The notes: a model not told the origin generated them from the sequence alone. A stretch of 64,000 bases of DNA from Longispora fulva (GCF_015751905.1 NZ_JADOUF010000001.1:8245501-8309500); one strand, 5' to 3'; shown: positions 17,054 to 26,206, numbered from the stretch's first letter. A program made the numbers and translations.

Positions 17054-18430
17054 GTGGCGGAGGACAACGGTCCCAGCCCGGACCACAGGGCACTCTTCGC
17101 GCAGCTGGCCACAATGATCCGCGCCGACGACCCGCAGCACCTGCACGACAACGCCGACGCCTGGCTGGCCGCCTCCCAGGGGCTGTACGAACGGGCCGGG
17201 ACCCTGCGCAAGGAGGCCGAGTCGCTCGCCGCGGCGTGGCCGGACCGCACCGGAGCGGCCGTCGTCGCCGCGTTGCGCGCGCACGCCTTCGACCTCGAAC
17301 GCGAGGCCGGCAAGTACGAGCACAACCACCAGACCATGACGAGTGCCGCCGGGGCGCTGGCCGAGGCGCAGGCGCGGCTCGACCGGGTGGTGGCCGGGCC
17401 GCCGCTCACCGATCAGGACCGGGTGGCCGCGGCGGAGGAGATCCTCGCGGACCTGGACGGGGAGTACCAGACGAGCCATGCCCGGATCGTGAGCCCGACG
17501 GTGTGGGCCGACGTGCAGGCCGAGCGCAGGTGGGTGGACACGGGCGGCTCCGGGGCCGCGCCGAGGGCCGGTGGGTCCGCCCCGGAGTTGGGCCCTGCTC
17601 CGGGCCCGGGGGCGGGGGGCCAGGCCGGGACCGGAACCCGCGATGAGGTTGGGACGGGGGCTGGCGAGCCTGCCGGGACGGGAACACCTCCGGGTGCGGC
17701 GTCCGCAGGTGGTGGGTCGGCCGCTGGACTGGCCGGCGGTGGCACCGGCGGTTTCGGCCGCGCTCCGGTGCCGGGTGCGCCTTCGACCGGCCTGTGGCTC
17801 GAGGCGGGACTCCCGAACGGTGCGGCACCCGGATCCGCAGCACCGGCCGGCTCCGCCTGGTCCGCATGGTCCGCCGGCTCCGCGTGGTCCGCCGGGCCCG
17901 CCGGCTCCGCGGGATCCGCGGCGTCTGCCGGGTTCGCCGGATCGGTCCCGGGTGGAGCCGCCGGGGTCGCCCCACCGCCCTCCGACATCCGGCGCGCGGA
18001 GTCCTCCGGCACCGGCGGTCCGACCCCGGGAGCGCCCGGTCCGGGGTCCCGCCGGCACGGCGGTTCCCGCAGGGCACCGGCCCTGCCCGGGGCGGACTGG
18101 CTCGACACCGAGGACGCGGCCCCCGGGGTCCTGGGCGGCCGACGCCGCGCGGGGGAGGAGGACGACCCCCGGGCGCACGCCTGGGAGACCGACGACGACG
18201 GGTTCGCGCCGCCCGGCGACGCGGCCGACGACGATTTTCCGGGTACCGCGTCCGCCCCGCCCGCCACCGACCCCTTCGACGAGTCCTGGCAGGTCGTCGA
18301 GTCCGACGACGTCCCCGATGAGCCGCCGGCCGGATCCCGGGACTGGCGGGCGGGGCTGACCGAGAAGGAGCTGCGGGCATGGTCACGGGTCTCCGGCGTG
18401 GAACTGGCACCGGGTGCCGGCTGTGACTGA
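17054..18430 (+). CDS. Large WXG/PPE-like protein with low-complexity Gly/Ala/Ser/Pro tail
   Basis: A 458-residue protein. Residues 1-165 are helical (AWLAASQGLYERAGTLRKEA, then DLEREAGKYEHNH), typical of WXG100/ESX substrate-like N-domains. Residues ~165-330 are low complexity (GTGTG, SAWSAWSAGSAWSAGPAGSA-type repeats), encoded by repetitive DNA around 17.6-17.95 kb. The acidic C-terminus (DDDGFAPPGDAADDDF, ending WRAGLTEKELRAWSRVSGVEL) may be a docking tail. It lies between the small WXG-like gene and the mycosin gene. The role in secretion is inferred from context. Confidence 0.7.
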   Translation: MAEDNGPSPDHRALFAQLATMIRADDPQHLHDNADAWLAASQGLYERAGTLRKEAESLAAAWPDRTGAAVVAALRAHAFDLEREAGKYEHNHQTMTSAAGALAEAQARLDRVVAGPPLTDQDRVAAAEEILADLDGEYQTSHARIVSPTVWADVQAERRWVDTGGSGAAPRAGGSAPELGPAPGPGAGGQAGTGTRDEVGTGAGEPAGTGTPPGAASAGGGSAAGLAGGGTGGFGRAPVPGAPSTGLWLEAGLPNGAAPGSAAPAGSAWSAWSAGSAWSAGPAGSAGSAASAGFAGSVPGGAAGVAPPPSDIRRAESSGTGGPTPGAPGPGSRRHGGSRRAPALPGADWLDTEDAAPGVLGGRRRAGEEDDPRAHAWETDDDGFAPPGDAADDDFPGTASAPPATDPFDESWQVVESDDVPDEPPAGSRDWRAGLTEKELRAWSRVSGVELAPGAGCD

Positions 18431-19547
18431 CCGCGCGGTGCGCTGGCTCGGCCGGTCCGGGACCGTCGTCCTCCTCGGCCTCGCGCTGACCGCCACCGCC
18501 GCCGGCCCGGCCCGGGCGGACGCGATCCGCGACCGGCAGTGGCATCTCGCGGCGCTGCACGCCAGTGAGGCGCACGCCGTCAACCAGGGCGAGGGGGTCA
18601 CGGTCGCCGTCGTCGACTCCGGCGTCGCCGCCGGTCACCCGGACCTCGAGGGGAACGTGCTCCCCGGCGTCGACCTGACCGGTACGACGCCGGACGGCCG
18701 CACGGACACCCACGGCCACGGCACCTCGATGGCCTCCGACATCGCCGCGCACGGTCACGGCCCCGACGGCCGGGACGGGGTGCTCGGGCTCGCGCCCCGG
18801 GCCAGCATCCTCCCCGTCCGGGTCAGCACCGACGGGCGCGGTGGCGACGTCGGCGCCGGAATCCGGTGGGCCGCCGACCACGGGGCACGGATCATCAACG
18901 TGTCCAGCGTGTCCCCGGACCTGTCCACGGTCCGTGAGGCGACCAGCTACGCCCTGGACAAGGGCGCGGTCCTCGTGGCCGGCACCGGCAACGACGGCAC
19001 GTCGGGCGTCGGCGCCCCGGCGATGTACCCGGGCGTGGTCGCGGTCGGCGGACTGGACCGCACCGGCGCCCTGTGGGCCAGGTCGAGCCGGGGCCCGGAG
19101 ACCGTGATCACGGCCCCGGCGGTGGACATCGTGTCGACGGACCCCGGCGGCCGGTACGCGATCGCCAACGGCACGAGTGACGCGACGGCCCTGGTGTCGG
19201 CGACGGTGGCGCTGATCTGGTCGCGGTACCCGCAGCTCGACGCCCACAATGTGATCCACCGGCTGGTGGCCACCGCTGACCACCGGGGCGAGTCCGGCCG
19301 CAACGGCTCCTACGGGTTCGGCGCCGTCAACCCGTACCGGGCGTTGACGGAGTCCGTGCAGGCGGTCGCGGTCAGCCCGTTGGCTGCGCCGACCTCGGCC
19401 CCGCTGACCGGGGCCCCACCCGTCGAGGCGGTCACCGCCGCGCGGCCCGCCGGAGGCCCGGTCCGCGTGCTGGCAGCCCTGGCCGGCGGCGGTGCGCTGC
19501 TCCTCGCGCTGGGGACGGTCGTGGCCGTCCGTCGCCGCCGGCGCTGA
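18423..19547 (+). CDS. Mycosin-like subtilase (S8 protease), membrane-anchored
   Basis: About 374 residues from the GTG at 18423; a GTG at 18414 would add three residues. A signal peptide (hydrophobic VVLLGLALTATAA, then ARADA) is followed by the protease domain with Asp65 (AVVDSGVA), His99 (HGHGTSMAS) and Ser252 (NGTSDATALVS). A C-terminal transmembrane segment (LAALAGGGALLLALGTVVAV) with an Arg-rich tail anchors it, as in mycosins (MycP) of type VII systems. It overlaps the preceding gene by 8 bp. No EccB/C/D/E core components are in the window, so it may serve a system encoded elsewhere. Confidence 0.88.
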   Translation: MTDRAVRWLGRSGTVVLLGLALTATAAGPARADAIRDRQWHLAALHASEAHAVNQGEGVTVAVVDSGVAAGHPDLEGNVLPGVDLTGTTPDGRTDTHGHGTSMASDIAAHGHGPDGRDGVLGLAPRASILPVRVSTDGRGGDVGAGIRWAADHGARIINVSSVSPDLSTVREATSYALDKGAVLVAGTGNDGTSGVGAPAMYPGVVAVGGLDRTGALWARSSRGPETVITAPAVDIVSTDPGGRYAIANGTSDATALVSATVALIWSRYPQLDAHNVIHRLVATADHRGESGRNGSYGFGAVNPYRALTESVQAVAVSPLAAPTSAPLTGAPPVEAVTAARPAGGPVRVLAALAGGGALLLALGTVVAVRRRRR

Positions 19548-19648
19548 CCACGCACACCTCTGTACATCGCATTTCCCCTGAAAAAGCACTTTTGCGGGGG
19601 TACGCTGCGACTGCCGGGGGCCGTGACCATGGCGGAGGGAGCTGGCTG

Positions 19649-21226
19649 ATGACGGTGCCCGTCGCGGGTCCCGGTCAGCGGTGGACCTCCCGCTGGTGGA
19701 GCGACTGGCGGCTCGGCCCTCTCGCGGTCGGCGTCCTCGCCCTCACCTCGTGGTACCTGACCGACAGCGCGGGCCTGCCGGTGCAGAGCCGGGTGGGCTG
19801 GCTGGCGCTGCTCGTCCTGCACGGGTGGGCCCTGGCCCTCGCGCCGGGGATCGCCCGTCGGGCCGTGGCACCCGGTCATCGCCGGTTGTGGTGGGCGGCG
19901 ACCGTGGCCCTGGCCTGCTTCCTGCTCGGCGACGTGGTCCAGCTCGTCGCGATCGCGACCGGCCCGATGACGACCGAGACCGTGACCGGGGTACCGGGGC
20001 AGGCGGCCCTGGTGACCGCGGGAGTCGTGCTCTTCCTGGCCGGGATGGTGGCCACCCCGCTCGGCTTCTCCACGCCCGGGGAGCGGCTGCGGTTCTGGTT
20101 CGACCTGGGCACGGTGATGGCCGCGGGGCTCGCCTGGGGGTTCTACCTCGCCGCCCGGCCTACCCTGGACGCGCGCTCGGCGACCGGACTCGTCGGGACG
20201 CCGGTGTTGTTCCTGCTCGAACTGTTCGCGATCACCCGACTCGCCTTCAGCCGGGTGCCACCGTTCACCCGGGCCGCTGGGACGCTGTCGGTGTCCGCGG
20301 CGGTGCTGGAGACCGTGATCCAGGGCGCCTCCGACGTGTACTGGTGGGAGAACGGCCGACTGCACCTGCTCCTGGCCGTGACCGTGATCGCCAACGCGCT
20401 GGTGACGGCGGGGGTCGTGGTCCAGTACCACGAGCTGTCGGTCGTCGTGGACCGCCGGGGCCGGCCACCCCGCCGGCGGTTCAGCCTGCTGCCCTACGCC
20501 GCCGTCGCCAGCGTGTACGTCGTCCTGGTGCTGACTCTGGCGGACAACGGCCTGGACGTGCGCGCCTGGGCGGCCGTCGCCGGCGCGTTCCTGTGCACCC
20601 TGCTGGTGGTCGTGCGCCAGGTCCTGGCTTTCCGGGACAACGAGCGCCTGGTCGACGAGCTCAGCGCCGAGGTCGGACGACGCCAGCGGCTGGCCGCCGA
20701 GCTGCACCACCAGGCCTTCCACGACCGGTTGACGGGCCTGGGTAACCGGGCACTGTTCACCGAGTACCTGGAGGAGATCGTCGCCGGGGACGGTCGGGCT
20801 GGCGAGACCGCGGTGATCATCATCGACCTGGACGACTTCAAACCGGTCAACGACCGGTTCGGCCACCGCGCCGGTGACGAGCTGCTGGTCGCGATCGCCG
20901 CCCGGCTGCGGGGCTGCGTCCGCGACACCGATGTGCTGGCGCGCCTCGGCGGGGACGAGTTCGGGGTCGTGGTCACCCACCCGGACCACACGGTGGTCAC
21001 CGCCATCGCCGAGCGGATCGTGGCCGCGGTCGCCGACCCGTTCCAGGTCGCCGGTCAGCGGGTCGTGGTGGGCGCGAGCGTCGGCGCCGCGATCGACCGC
21101 GCCGGGCGGCGGACCGCCGACGCGCTGCTGCACGCGGCCGACTCGGCGATGTACGCGGCGAAGAAGGGCGGCAAGAACTCCGCCCGGGTGGTCACCCTCG
21201 ACGAGCCGGACCCGCCGCGGGCGTGA
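19649..21226 (+). CDS. Membrane diguanylate cyclase (GGDEF)
   Basis: A 525-residue protein. The N-terminal ~330 residues contain about nine to ten hydrophobic segments (for example VGWLALLVLHGWALALAPG and AWAAVAGAFLCTLLVVVRQVL), then a short coiled-coil linker and a GGDEF domain. The active-site loop LGGDEFG (residues 434-438) is intact, and an RDTD sits five residues before it, matching the RxxD product-inhibition site. No EAL domain follows. It should make cyclic di-GMP in response to an unknown membrane signal. The ATG at 19649 has a GGAGGGA ribosome site 8 bp upstream. It stands alone, ending at a bidirectional terminator. Confidence 0.93.
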   Translation: MTVPVAGPGQRWTSRWWSDWRLGPLAVGVLALTSWYLTDSAGLPVQSRVGWLALLVLHGWALALAPGIARRAVAPGHRRLWWAATVALACFLLGDVVQLVAIATGPMTTETVTGVPGQAALVTAGVVLFLAGMVATPLGFSTPGERLRFWFDLGTVMAAGLAWGFYLAARPTLDARSATGLVGTPVLFLLELFAITRLAFSRVPPFTRAAGTLSVSAAVLETVIQGASDVYWWENGRLHLLLAVTVIANALVTAGVVVQYHELSVVVDRRGRPPRRRFSLLPYAAVASVYVVLVLTLADNGLDVRAWAAVAGAFLCTLLVVVRQVLAFRDNERLVDELSAEVGRRQRLAAELHHQAFHDRLTGLGNRALFTEYLEEIVAGDGRAGETAVIIIDLDDFKPVNDRFGHRAGDELLVAIAARLRGCVRDTDVLARLGGDEFGVVVTHPDHTVVTAIAERIVAAVADPFQVAGQRVVVGASVGAAIDRAGRRTADALLHAADSAMYAAKKGGKNSARVVTLDEPDPPRA

Positions 21227-21243
21227 CGACAGGGGCGGGGTGC

Positions 21244-21273
21244 CCGGACCCGCCGCGGGTGAGGCGGGTCCGG
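21244..21273. terminator. Bidirectional intrinsic hairpin
   Basis: An 11-bp perfect inverted repeat, CCGGACCCGCC / GGCGGGTCCGG, with an 8-base loop. It lies between the convergent diguanylate cyclase and oxidoreductase genes. No T-tract follows, as is usual in high-GC actinomycetes. The left arm plus loop repeats sequence already present at the end of the cyclase gene (21206-21221). Confidence 0.75.
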
Positions 21274-21289
21274 CCCGTCGGTGATGTGG

Positions 21290-22312
21290 CTAGCCGATGT
21301 CGATCAGGACCTTGCCGACGACCCCGGCCTGCACGGCGTCGTGCGCGTCGCCGGTCCGCTCCAGCGGGAACCGGCGCAGCGGCAGCCCGGCCTCCTCGCC
21401 CACCGCCAGGACTCCGGCGGCCGCGGCGTCGGAGAGGTCGGCCACGGCGAGATCCTTGTCGGCCGCCGGCATGGTCAGCACCAGCACGAACTGGTAGCGC
21501 ACGTTGCGCCCGACCACCAGCCGGGTCGGGATCGTCAACTTGCCGTCGCTCTCGGTGCCGTACGCGGCGACCGTGCCGTTCGGGGCGAGGACCTCCAGGT
21601 CGGTGTCGACGTTCATGCTCGGCGCCAGTTCGACGATGAGGTCCACCCCGCCCGGTGCGACGGTGCGGATGTCCGCCACCACCGTGTCCGACCGGTAGTC
21701 GACGGTGTGCGCCGCCCCGGCCGCGCGGGCCAGCGCCGCCTTCTCCGGACTGCTCACCGTCGCGATCATGGTCGCCCCGGACCAGGTGCCGAGCTGGATC
21801 GCGGCGTGCCCGACGGCTCCGGCTCCGCCGGCCACGAGCACCGTCCGCCCGGCCAGGGCACCGGGGCCGAGCCGGTCAGGACCGTTCTGCACGGCGAGCA
21901 GGCAGCGGTGGGCAGCGATCGCCGGGATGCCCAGGCTCGCGCCGACCTCGAAGGAGACGTCCGCCGGCAACGGCACCGCCTGGCGCGACGGCACGACGAC
22001 GTACTCCGCGGCGGTGCCGTGCGGACGGTGCCACGCCGCCTCCCAGATCCACACCCGCTGCCCGAGCCTGTCCCGGTCGACGCCCTCGCCGACGGCGTCG
22101 ATCACCCCGCTGCCGTCGTGGTGCGGGATCACCTCGGGGAACATCAGGGCGCCGTTGCGGTGGCCGAACTGCCGGGACTTCCAGTCGGCCTGGTTCACCC
22201 CGGAGATCACCACCCGGATGCGGACCTCACCGGGGCCCGGCTCGGGCACCTGTCGGTCAACGAACTCCAGCACGTCGCGGCTGCCAGCCGACGAATACAC
22301 GATGGCCTTCAT
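21290..22312 (-). CDS. NADPH:quinone reductase-type medium-chain dehydrogenase
   Basis: A 340-residue zinc-independent MDR family protein. The N-terminus (MKAIVYSSAGSRDVLEFVDR) and the cofactor loop (VLVAGGAGAVGHAAIQLG) fit quinone oxidoreductases. The zinc-ligand cysteines of alcohol dehydrogenases are absent. It would reduce quinones or enones with NADPH in the cytosol. It is monocistronic, with its ATG at 22312. It lies just left of the first cluster-type promoter and does not itself carry that motif, so it may be the last gene outside the ansamycin cluster. Confidence 0.88.
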   Translation of the reverse strand: MKAIVYSSAGSRDVLEFVDRQVPEPGPGEVRIRVVISGVNQADWKSRQFGHRNGALMFPEVIPHHDGSGVIDAVGEGVDRDRLGQRVWIWEAAWHRPHGTAAEYVVVPSRQAVPLPADVSFEVGASLGIPAIAAHRCLLAVQNGPDRLGPGALAGRTVLVAGGAGAVGHAAIQLGTWSGATMIATVSSPEKAALARAAGAAHTVDYRSDTVVADIRTVAPGGVDLIVELAPSMNVDTDLEVLAPNGTVAAYGTESDGKLTIPTRLVVGRNVRYQFVLVLTMPAADKDLAVADLSDAAAAGVLAVGEEAGLPLRRFPLERTGDAHDAVQAGVVGKVLIDIG

Positions 22313-22829
22313 GCCGGGAGGCTATCCACCAATCCACCGCTCGACAATGGACCGGGAGCAGCGCCGTCAGCATGGAGGATGGGCGCCACAGAGCCCGTTC
22401 GCCATCCGCCGGAGGCGCTACCCAGCCCGAGCGTCGACTTCAGCGGCCCGCCGTGGACCGTCCGGGCGGACCCCGGGCGCCGCCGCCGGACTTCCAGCCC
22501 ACGGTGAACGGACTCCGGGTGCCGCAGCCGGACGTCCGGCCCGTCGTGAGCGGTCCCGGCTGCCGCGGCCGGCGACCCATGAGCTGTCAGAGTGAGGGAT
22601 GCCCGGCCGCGGACGGCCGCAATACGCTCCGCACGGAGCGGTGGTGGGCACGCCCGGAATCGTCGGCACGTCGCGGCCACGGGAACGTGGTCCGTGCGGC
22701 CGACGGGATCGGCGTTCCAGGCGATCGCCGGGCCGTCACTCACGGGAGTTCGTCGCGGGCCACCTTGTCGGCCCCGAACGCCGGATACCGGCGGGGAGGC
22801 CGATCGTCCCGATCAGAGAGGCACAGACC
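22313..22829. other. Intergenic region between oxidoreductase and amide synthase genes
   Basis: About 517 bp with no convincing gene. It must contain the promoter of the leftward oxidoreductase gene, and it holds the cluster-type promoter at 22584-22628 for the rightward amide synthase operon. The part 22630-22829 would be an unusually long (~195 nt) leader. Frames open through it give Arg/Pro-rich translations with no family likeness. Confidence 0.6.
22584..22628 (+). promoter_or_regulatory. Cluster-type promoter: activator motif plus -10 (amide synthase operon)
   Basis: CTGTCAGAGTGAGGGATG at 22584-22601, then TACGCT at 22623-22628 (22 bp after GGGAT). It is one of eight copies of the same element in the window. 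It would drive the amide synthase and PapA genes. Confidence 0.75.
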
Positions 22830-23621
22830 ATGTACGACACCGATGTTTACCTGCGGCGGCTGGGGCTCGACGGTCGTCCGGCCCCCGACCTGGCGACGCT
22901 CGTCACGCTGCACAAACGGCACATGGAGTCGATCCCGTTCAGCAGCGTCGGCTCGCTGGCCGTGCCGACAGCCAGCGGCGAGCTGGTCGATCTGGTCGAC
23001 TTCGACGAGGACGCGACCTTCGACGCGGTGGTGGCCGCCGGCAACGGCGGAGGCTGCGTCCAGATGACCCGGCTGTTCCTGCGGCTGCTGCGCGACCTCG
23101 GATTCGCCGCGGACCTGATCGCCGGCACGACGGCCGAGGGGCTGGAGTCCTACGGCGTCGAGGTCGAGCACATGGCCATCCTGGCCCGGGTGGACGGCGG
23201 GTCCTGGCTGGTGGACATCGGGTACGCCGGGCCGTCGTTCCTCGAACCGCTCCGCCTCGACGGGGTCACCCGGGACCAGGCGCAGTACGGCTGCCGGTAC
23301 CGCCTGGTCGAGGACGGCGACGGCGCGCTGCTGCAACGCCGGCCGAAGCTCGGCCAGTGGAGCACGGTCTTCCGGTTCACCACGAAGACCCGCGAACGGT
23401 CGGACTGGGCCCCGGCCCACCGGGCGGTGAACGCCGCGGTGGCGGCCGCCGGCGAGGGCGGGCCCGAGCTGTACAGCCGGGCGGTGGCCGACGGCCAGGT
23501 GGTGTTGAAGGGCCGGCGGTACCTGACCGTGCGGTCCGGCATCGAGAAGGCCCGGACCGTCGTCGACGACGCCGAATGGCACGCGTTGCGCACCGCCATC
23601 CTGGCCGGCGACGTCCGCTGA
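22830..23621 (+). CDS. Arylamine N-acetyltransferase-type amide synthase (RifF-like chain release)
   Basis: A 263-residue protein of the arylamine N-acetyltransferase fold. The catalytic triad is Cys76 (NGGGCVQM), His114 (VEHMAILA) and Asp129 (WLVDIGYAG), with the spacing of the RifF/NAT family. In ansamycin pathways this enzyme releases the finished chain from the last PKS module by attack of the aryl amine, closing the macrolactam. The loop around Cys reads GGGCVQM rather than the common RGGxCxE. The ATG at 22830 is chosen; the frame is open further left but those residues are not NAT-like. It is first in an operon with the PapA gene. Confidence 0.85.
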   Translation: MYDTDVYLRRLGLDGRPAPDLATLVTLHKRHMESIPFSSVGSLAVPTASGELVDLVDFDEDATFDAVVAAGNGGGCVQMTRLFLRLLRDLGFAADLIAGTTAEGLESYGVEVEHMAILARVDGGSWLVDIGYAGPSFLEPLRLDGVTRDQAQYGCRYRLVEDGDGALLQRRPKLGQWSTVFRFTTKTRERSDWAPAHRAVNAAVAAAGEGGPELYSRAVADGQVVLKGRRYLTVRSGIEKARTVVDDAEWHALRTAILAGDVR

Positions 23622-23664
23622 GCCCCGCAGGGGAATCGCAGTATCAACAGAGGGAGGAATGGGC

Positions 23665-24942
23665 ATGCGCCGGAAGATAGCCCGGTCGGAACGGATGTAC
23701 GTCGGGGAGATCAGGACGCAGGCGTTGTCGACCTGCGTGGTCCGCGGCGGAGTCGACCCGGACCTGTTGGACGCCGCGTTCACCGCGGTGCTGGCCGAAC
23801 AGCCGTCGTTGCGCAGCCGGATCGAGAAGGACGGCGACGACTTCTACCTGAGCCTGCTGGACCCGGGCGAGCTGCCGCGGCTGCGCGTCCGGCCGGACGA
23901 GCCCGGCGCGCGGCTGCGGGAGTACAACACTCCGCTGCATCTGGGCGGCCCGCTGGCCCGTGCGGTGCTGCTGACCGGGTCCGACGAGGACACCGTGATC
24001 TTCGGCGTCGACCACTCGATCAGCGACGGGCGCAGCTCGACCTCGTTCTGCCACCGGATCTGGCAGCGCTACATCGACATCGAGGCCGGGACGTACACGG
24101 CGCCGACCGGCCCGCAGGACTGGCATCCGGCACTCGACGACCTGTTGCCGCCGCGCACCGACGCCGAGCTGGACGCCTACGTCCAGGAGCGGCTGCGGCG
24201 GGCGGAGGGCGCGCCGGTCGCGGCGCTGCCGTACCTGGCGGCGGGGTCCGCGGCGGACGTGCCCGCCGAGGGCGTCATGACCTCGCGCCGGCTGTGGCTG
24301 ACCGAGTCGGAGACCGCTGGCCTGCTCGCGTTCGCCAAGGACGTCGGGGTGTCGGTGAACGGACTGGTCGGCGCGGCGCTGCTGGCGGCCGTCCGCGACG
24401 GTCTGCCCGCCGAGATGGCCGACCACCGGCTGTCCAGCTTCTGCACCGTGGACCTGCGCGACCAGGTGGCGCCCACCCTCGGCAGGGAGGCGATGGTGCC
24501 GATGGTCTCCTGGTTCCGGGACCTGCTCGACGTGCCCGCCGACGTGGACCTGGTGAAGCTCGGCCACCGCTTCACGACCGAGCTGCGTGCGGCGATCCAG
24601 CGCGGGGACGGGGCCCTGGAGATGCAGTCGTTGGACCGGCTGTTGCAGCACCCGCAGGTGTGGCCCACCAGCCTGGTGCTCGCCAATGTCGGCAAGATCG
24701 ACGGCCCGCCGTCCCCCAAGGGGCTGGAGATCGTCGACATGACCAAGTTCCCGCTGTCCAGCAGGTGGAACCCGGGGGCCGGCGAGGGCCCGCTGCTCGC
24801 CTCGCCGACGACCATCTACGGCCGGTTCAGCCTCGAGATGCCCTACAGCACGCAGTGCTTCACGGCGGGGCAGATGGACGCGATCCACGACCACGTCCGC
24901 GCGTCGCTGTTGGACTGCGCCGACCGCGCGCCGCAGCGCTGA
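23665..24942 (+). CDS. PapA-type acyltransferase (condensation-domain fold)
   Basis: A 425-residue stand-alone acyltransferase of the polyketide-associated (PapA) family. The catalytic segment is VDHSISDGRS with His117 and Asp121; the first His of the HHxxxDG consensus is Asp, but the essential second one is kept. A later DFGWG-like position is not preserved. Rifamycin producers use such an enzyme (Rif-Orf20) to acetylate the ansa-chain 25-OH. Here it could transfer acetate or a carrier-bound acyl/aminoacyl unit (inference). The ATG at 23665 sits 7 bp after AGGGAGG, which rules out the ATG at 23659. It follows the amide synthase gene by 43 bp. Confidence 0.88.
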   Translation: MRRKIARSERMYVGEIRTQALSTCVVRGGVDPDLLDAAFTAVLAEQPSLRSRIEKDGDDFYLSLLDPGELPRLRVRPDEPGARLREYNTPLHLGGPLARAVLLTGSDEDTVIFGVDHSISDGRSSTSFCHRIWQRYIDIEAGTYTAPTGPQDWHPALDDLLPPRTDAELDAYVQERLRRAEGAPVAALPYLAAGSAADVPAEGVMTSRRLWLTESETAGLLAFAKDVGVSVNGLVGAALLAAVRDGLPAEMADHRLSSFCTVDLRDQVAPTLGREAMVPMVSWFRDLLDVPADVDLVKLGHRFTTELRAAIQRGDGALEMQSLDRLLQHPQVWPTSLVLANVGKIDGPPSPKGLEIVDMTKFPLSSRWNPGAGEGPLLASPTTIYGRFSLEMPYSTQCFTAGQMDAIHDHVRASLLDCADRAPQR

Positions 24943-24945
24943 CCT

Positions 24946-24979
24946 CGTGGTCGGCCGGAGTCCCTTCCGGCCGACCACG
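24946..24979. terminator. Bidirectional hairpin between convergent genes
   Basis: A perfect 14-bp inverted repeat, CGTGGTCGGCCGGA / TCCGGCCGACCACG, with a 6-base loop (GTCCCT). It lies between the stop of the PapA gene and the stop of the leftward P450 gene and should end transcription from both sides. Confidence 0.88.
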
Positions 24980-24985
24980 GTCCGG

Positions 24986-26206
24986 TCAGAACCGGACCGG
25001 CAACCGCAGCACGCCCAGCACCGAGGTACGCAACCGCAGCGGCACCTTCTCCAGCGGCACGTCCAGCGCGAGACCCGGCAGGCCCAGCACCAGTGTGGAC
25101 AGTGCCTCGGCCAGCACCATCCGGGCCAGGCGCTGACCGACGCACGCGTGCACGCCGTACCCGAAGGCCAGGTGCCCGGACGCGTCCTGGCTCACGTCGA
25201 GGTGCGCGGGACAGGCGAACTTGGCGGGGTCGCGGTTGGCGGCGGGCAGCGCGACGGTCACGGTGTCGCCCTCGCGGATGAGCTCCCCGCCCAGCCGCAG
25301 GTCGGCGAGCGCGGTCCGGAAGATCATGAACTGATTCACCGACGTGTACCGCAGCAGTTCCTCGACCGCGCCCTCGACACCCTTCGCGCCGCCGGCCTCC
25401 GCGGCGGCCCGGAACGCCGCGAGCTGCTCGCCATGGTGCAGCAGCGCGAGCAACGACGACGCGAGAGCGCCCTCGCAGCTGGCGAAGCCCGCCGCGAAGA
25501 CGATCATCACCATGTTCGTGATCTCGCGGTCGGTCATCTCCGTCACCCCGGCCAGCCGGCCGATGATGTTGTCGCCCGGCTCGACCCGCGCTTTGCCGAC
25601 CAGGTCCAGGAGGTAGAAGAAGGCCTGGGTCCCCGCGGCCCGCTCCGCCTCGAGGCTCGCGCCGTCGTCGTTGGAGGTGTCGGTCAGCGCGGTCAGGACC
25701 GGGCCGCCCTCGAACGGGACCCCGAGCACGTCGCACAGCACCCGCAACGACAGCGGCCGGATGAACTGCGGCAGCAGGTCGACCGGTGAGCCCCCCTCCC
25801 GCAACTCGGCCAGCTGCGCCGCGGCCAGCTCGGTGAGCCGCGGGGCGAACGCCTCCATGTTCCGGGTGCTGAACTCGCTGCTCAGCAGGTTGCGGTAGCC
25901 GGTGTGCTCCGGCGGGTCCATGTGGATGAACCCACCCGGCACGATCGGCACCGACGGGAACACCTCGCCCCGCTTGGTCACCGGGACGTGGGTGGTGTGG
26001 AAGTTGTGGCTGAACGCGTGGTTGCTGAGCACCTCGCGCGCCAGGTCGTGGTTGGTCGCCAGCCAGCCGACGTGGCCGTCCGGATACACCATCCGCGTCA
26101 GTGGCCGCGTACGGGTCAGCTCGGCCAGCACCTCGGGTGGATCGAACGGTTCGGTGCGATCCCAGTGCTGGAGATAGGAGATCGGTTCCGAGATCGGCTC
26201 AGTCAT
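24986..26206 (-). CDS. Cytochrome P450
   Basis: A 406-residue bacterial P450. The haem-binding loop is FGYGVHACVGQ with Cys355, and the ExxR motif is EELLRY. The I-helix reads VFAAGFASCEGALASS, where the usual acid-alcohol pair (AGxE/D-T) is missing, so proton delivery must differ. Soluble ferredoxin partners are not encoded nearby. It is the last gene of a three-gene leftward operon after two acyl ligases, overlapping the second by 8 bp. It may oxidise the ligase-activated acid or the ansamycin (inference). Confidence 0.93.
   Translation of the reverse strand: MTEPISEPISYLQHWDRTEPFDPPEVLAELTRTRPLTRMVYPDGHVGWLATNHDLAREVLSNHAFSHNFHTTHVPVTKRGEVFPSVPIVPGGFIHMDPPEHTGYRNLLSSEFSTRNMEAFAPRLTELAAAQLAELREGGSPVDLLPQFIRPLSLRVLCDVLGVPFEGGPVLTALTDTSNDDGASLEAERAAGTQAFFYLLDLVGKARVEPGDNIIGRLAGVTEMTDREITNMVMIVFAAGFASCEGALASSLLALLHHGEQLAAFRAAAEAGGAKGVEGAVEELLRYTSVNQFMIFRTALADLRLGGELIREGDTVTVALPAANRDPAKFACPAHLDVSQDASGHLAFGYGVHACVGQRLARMVLAEALSTLVLGLPGLALDVPLEKVPLRLRTSVLGVLRLPVRF

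Noticed and set aside
22599-22829. N-terminal extension of the amide synthase frame
   Set aside because: The residues are Arg/Pro-rich and not NAT-like, and the extension would begin at the activator motif.
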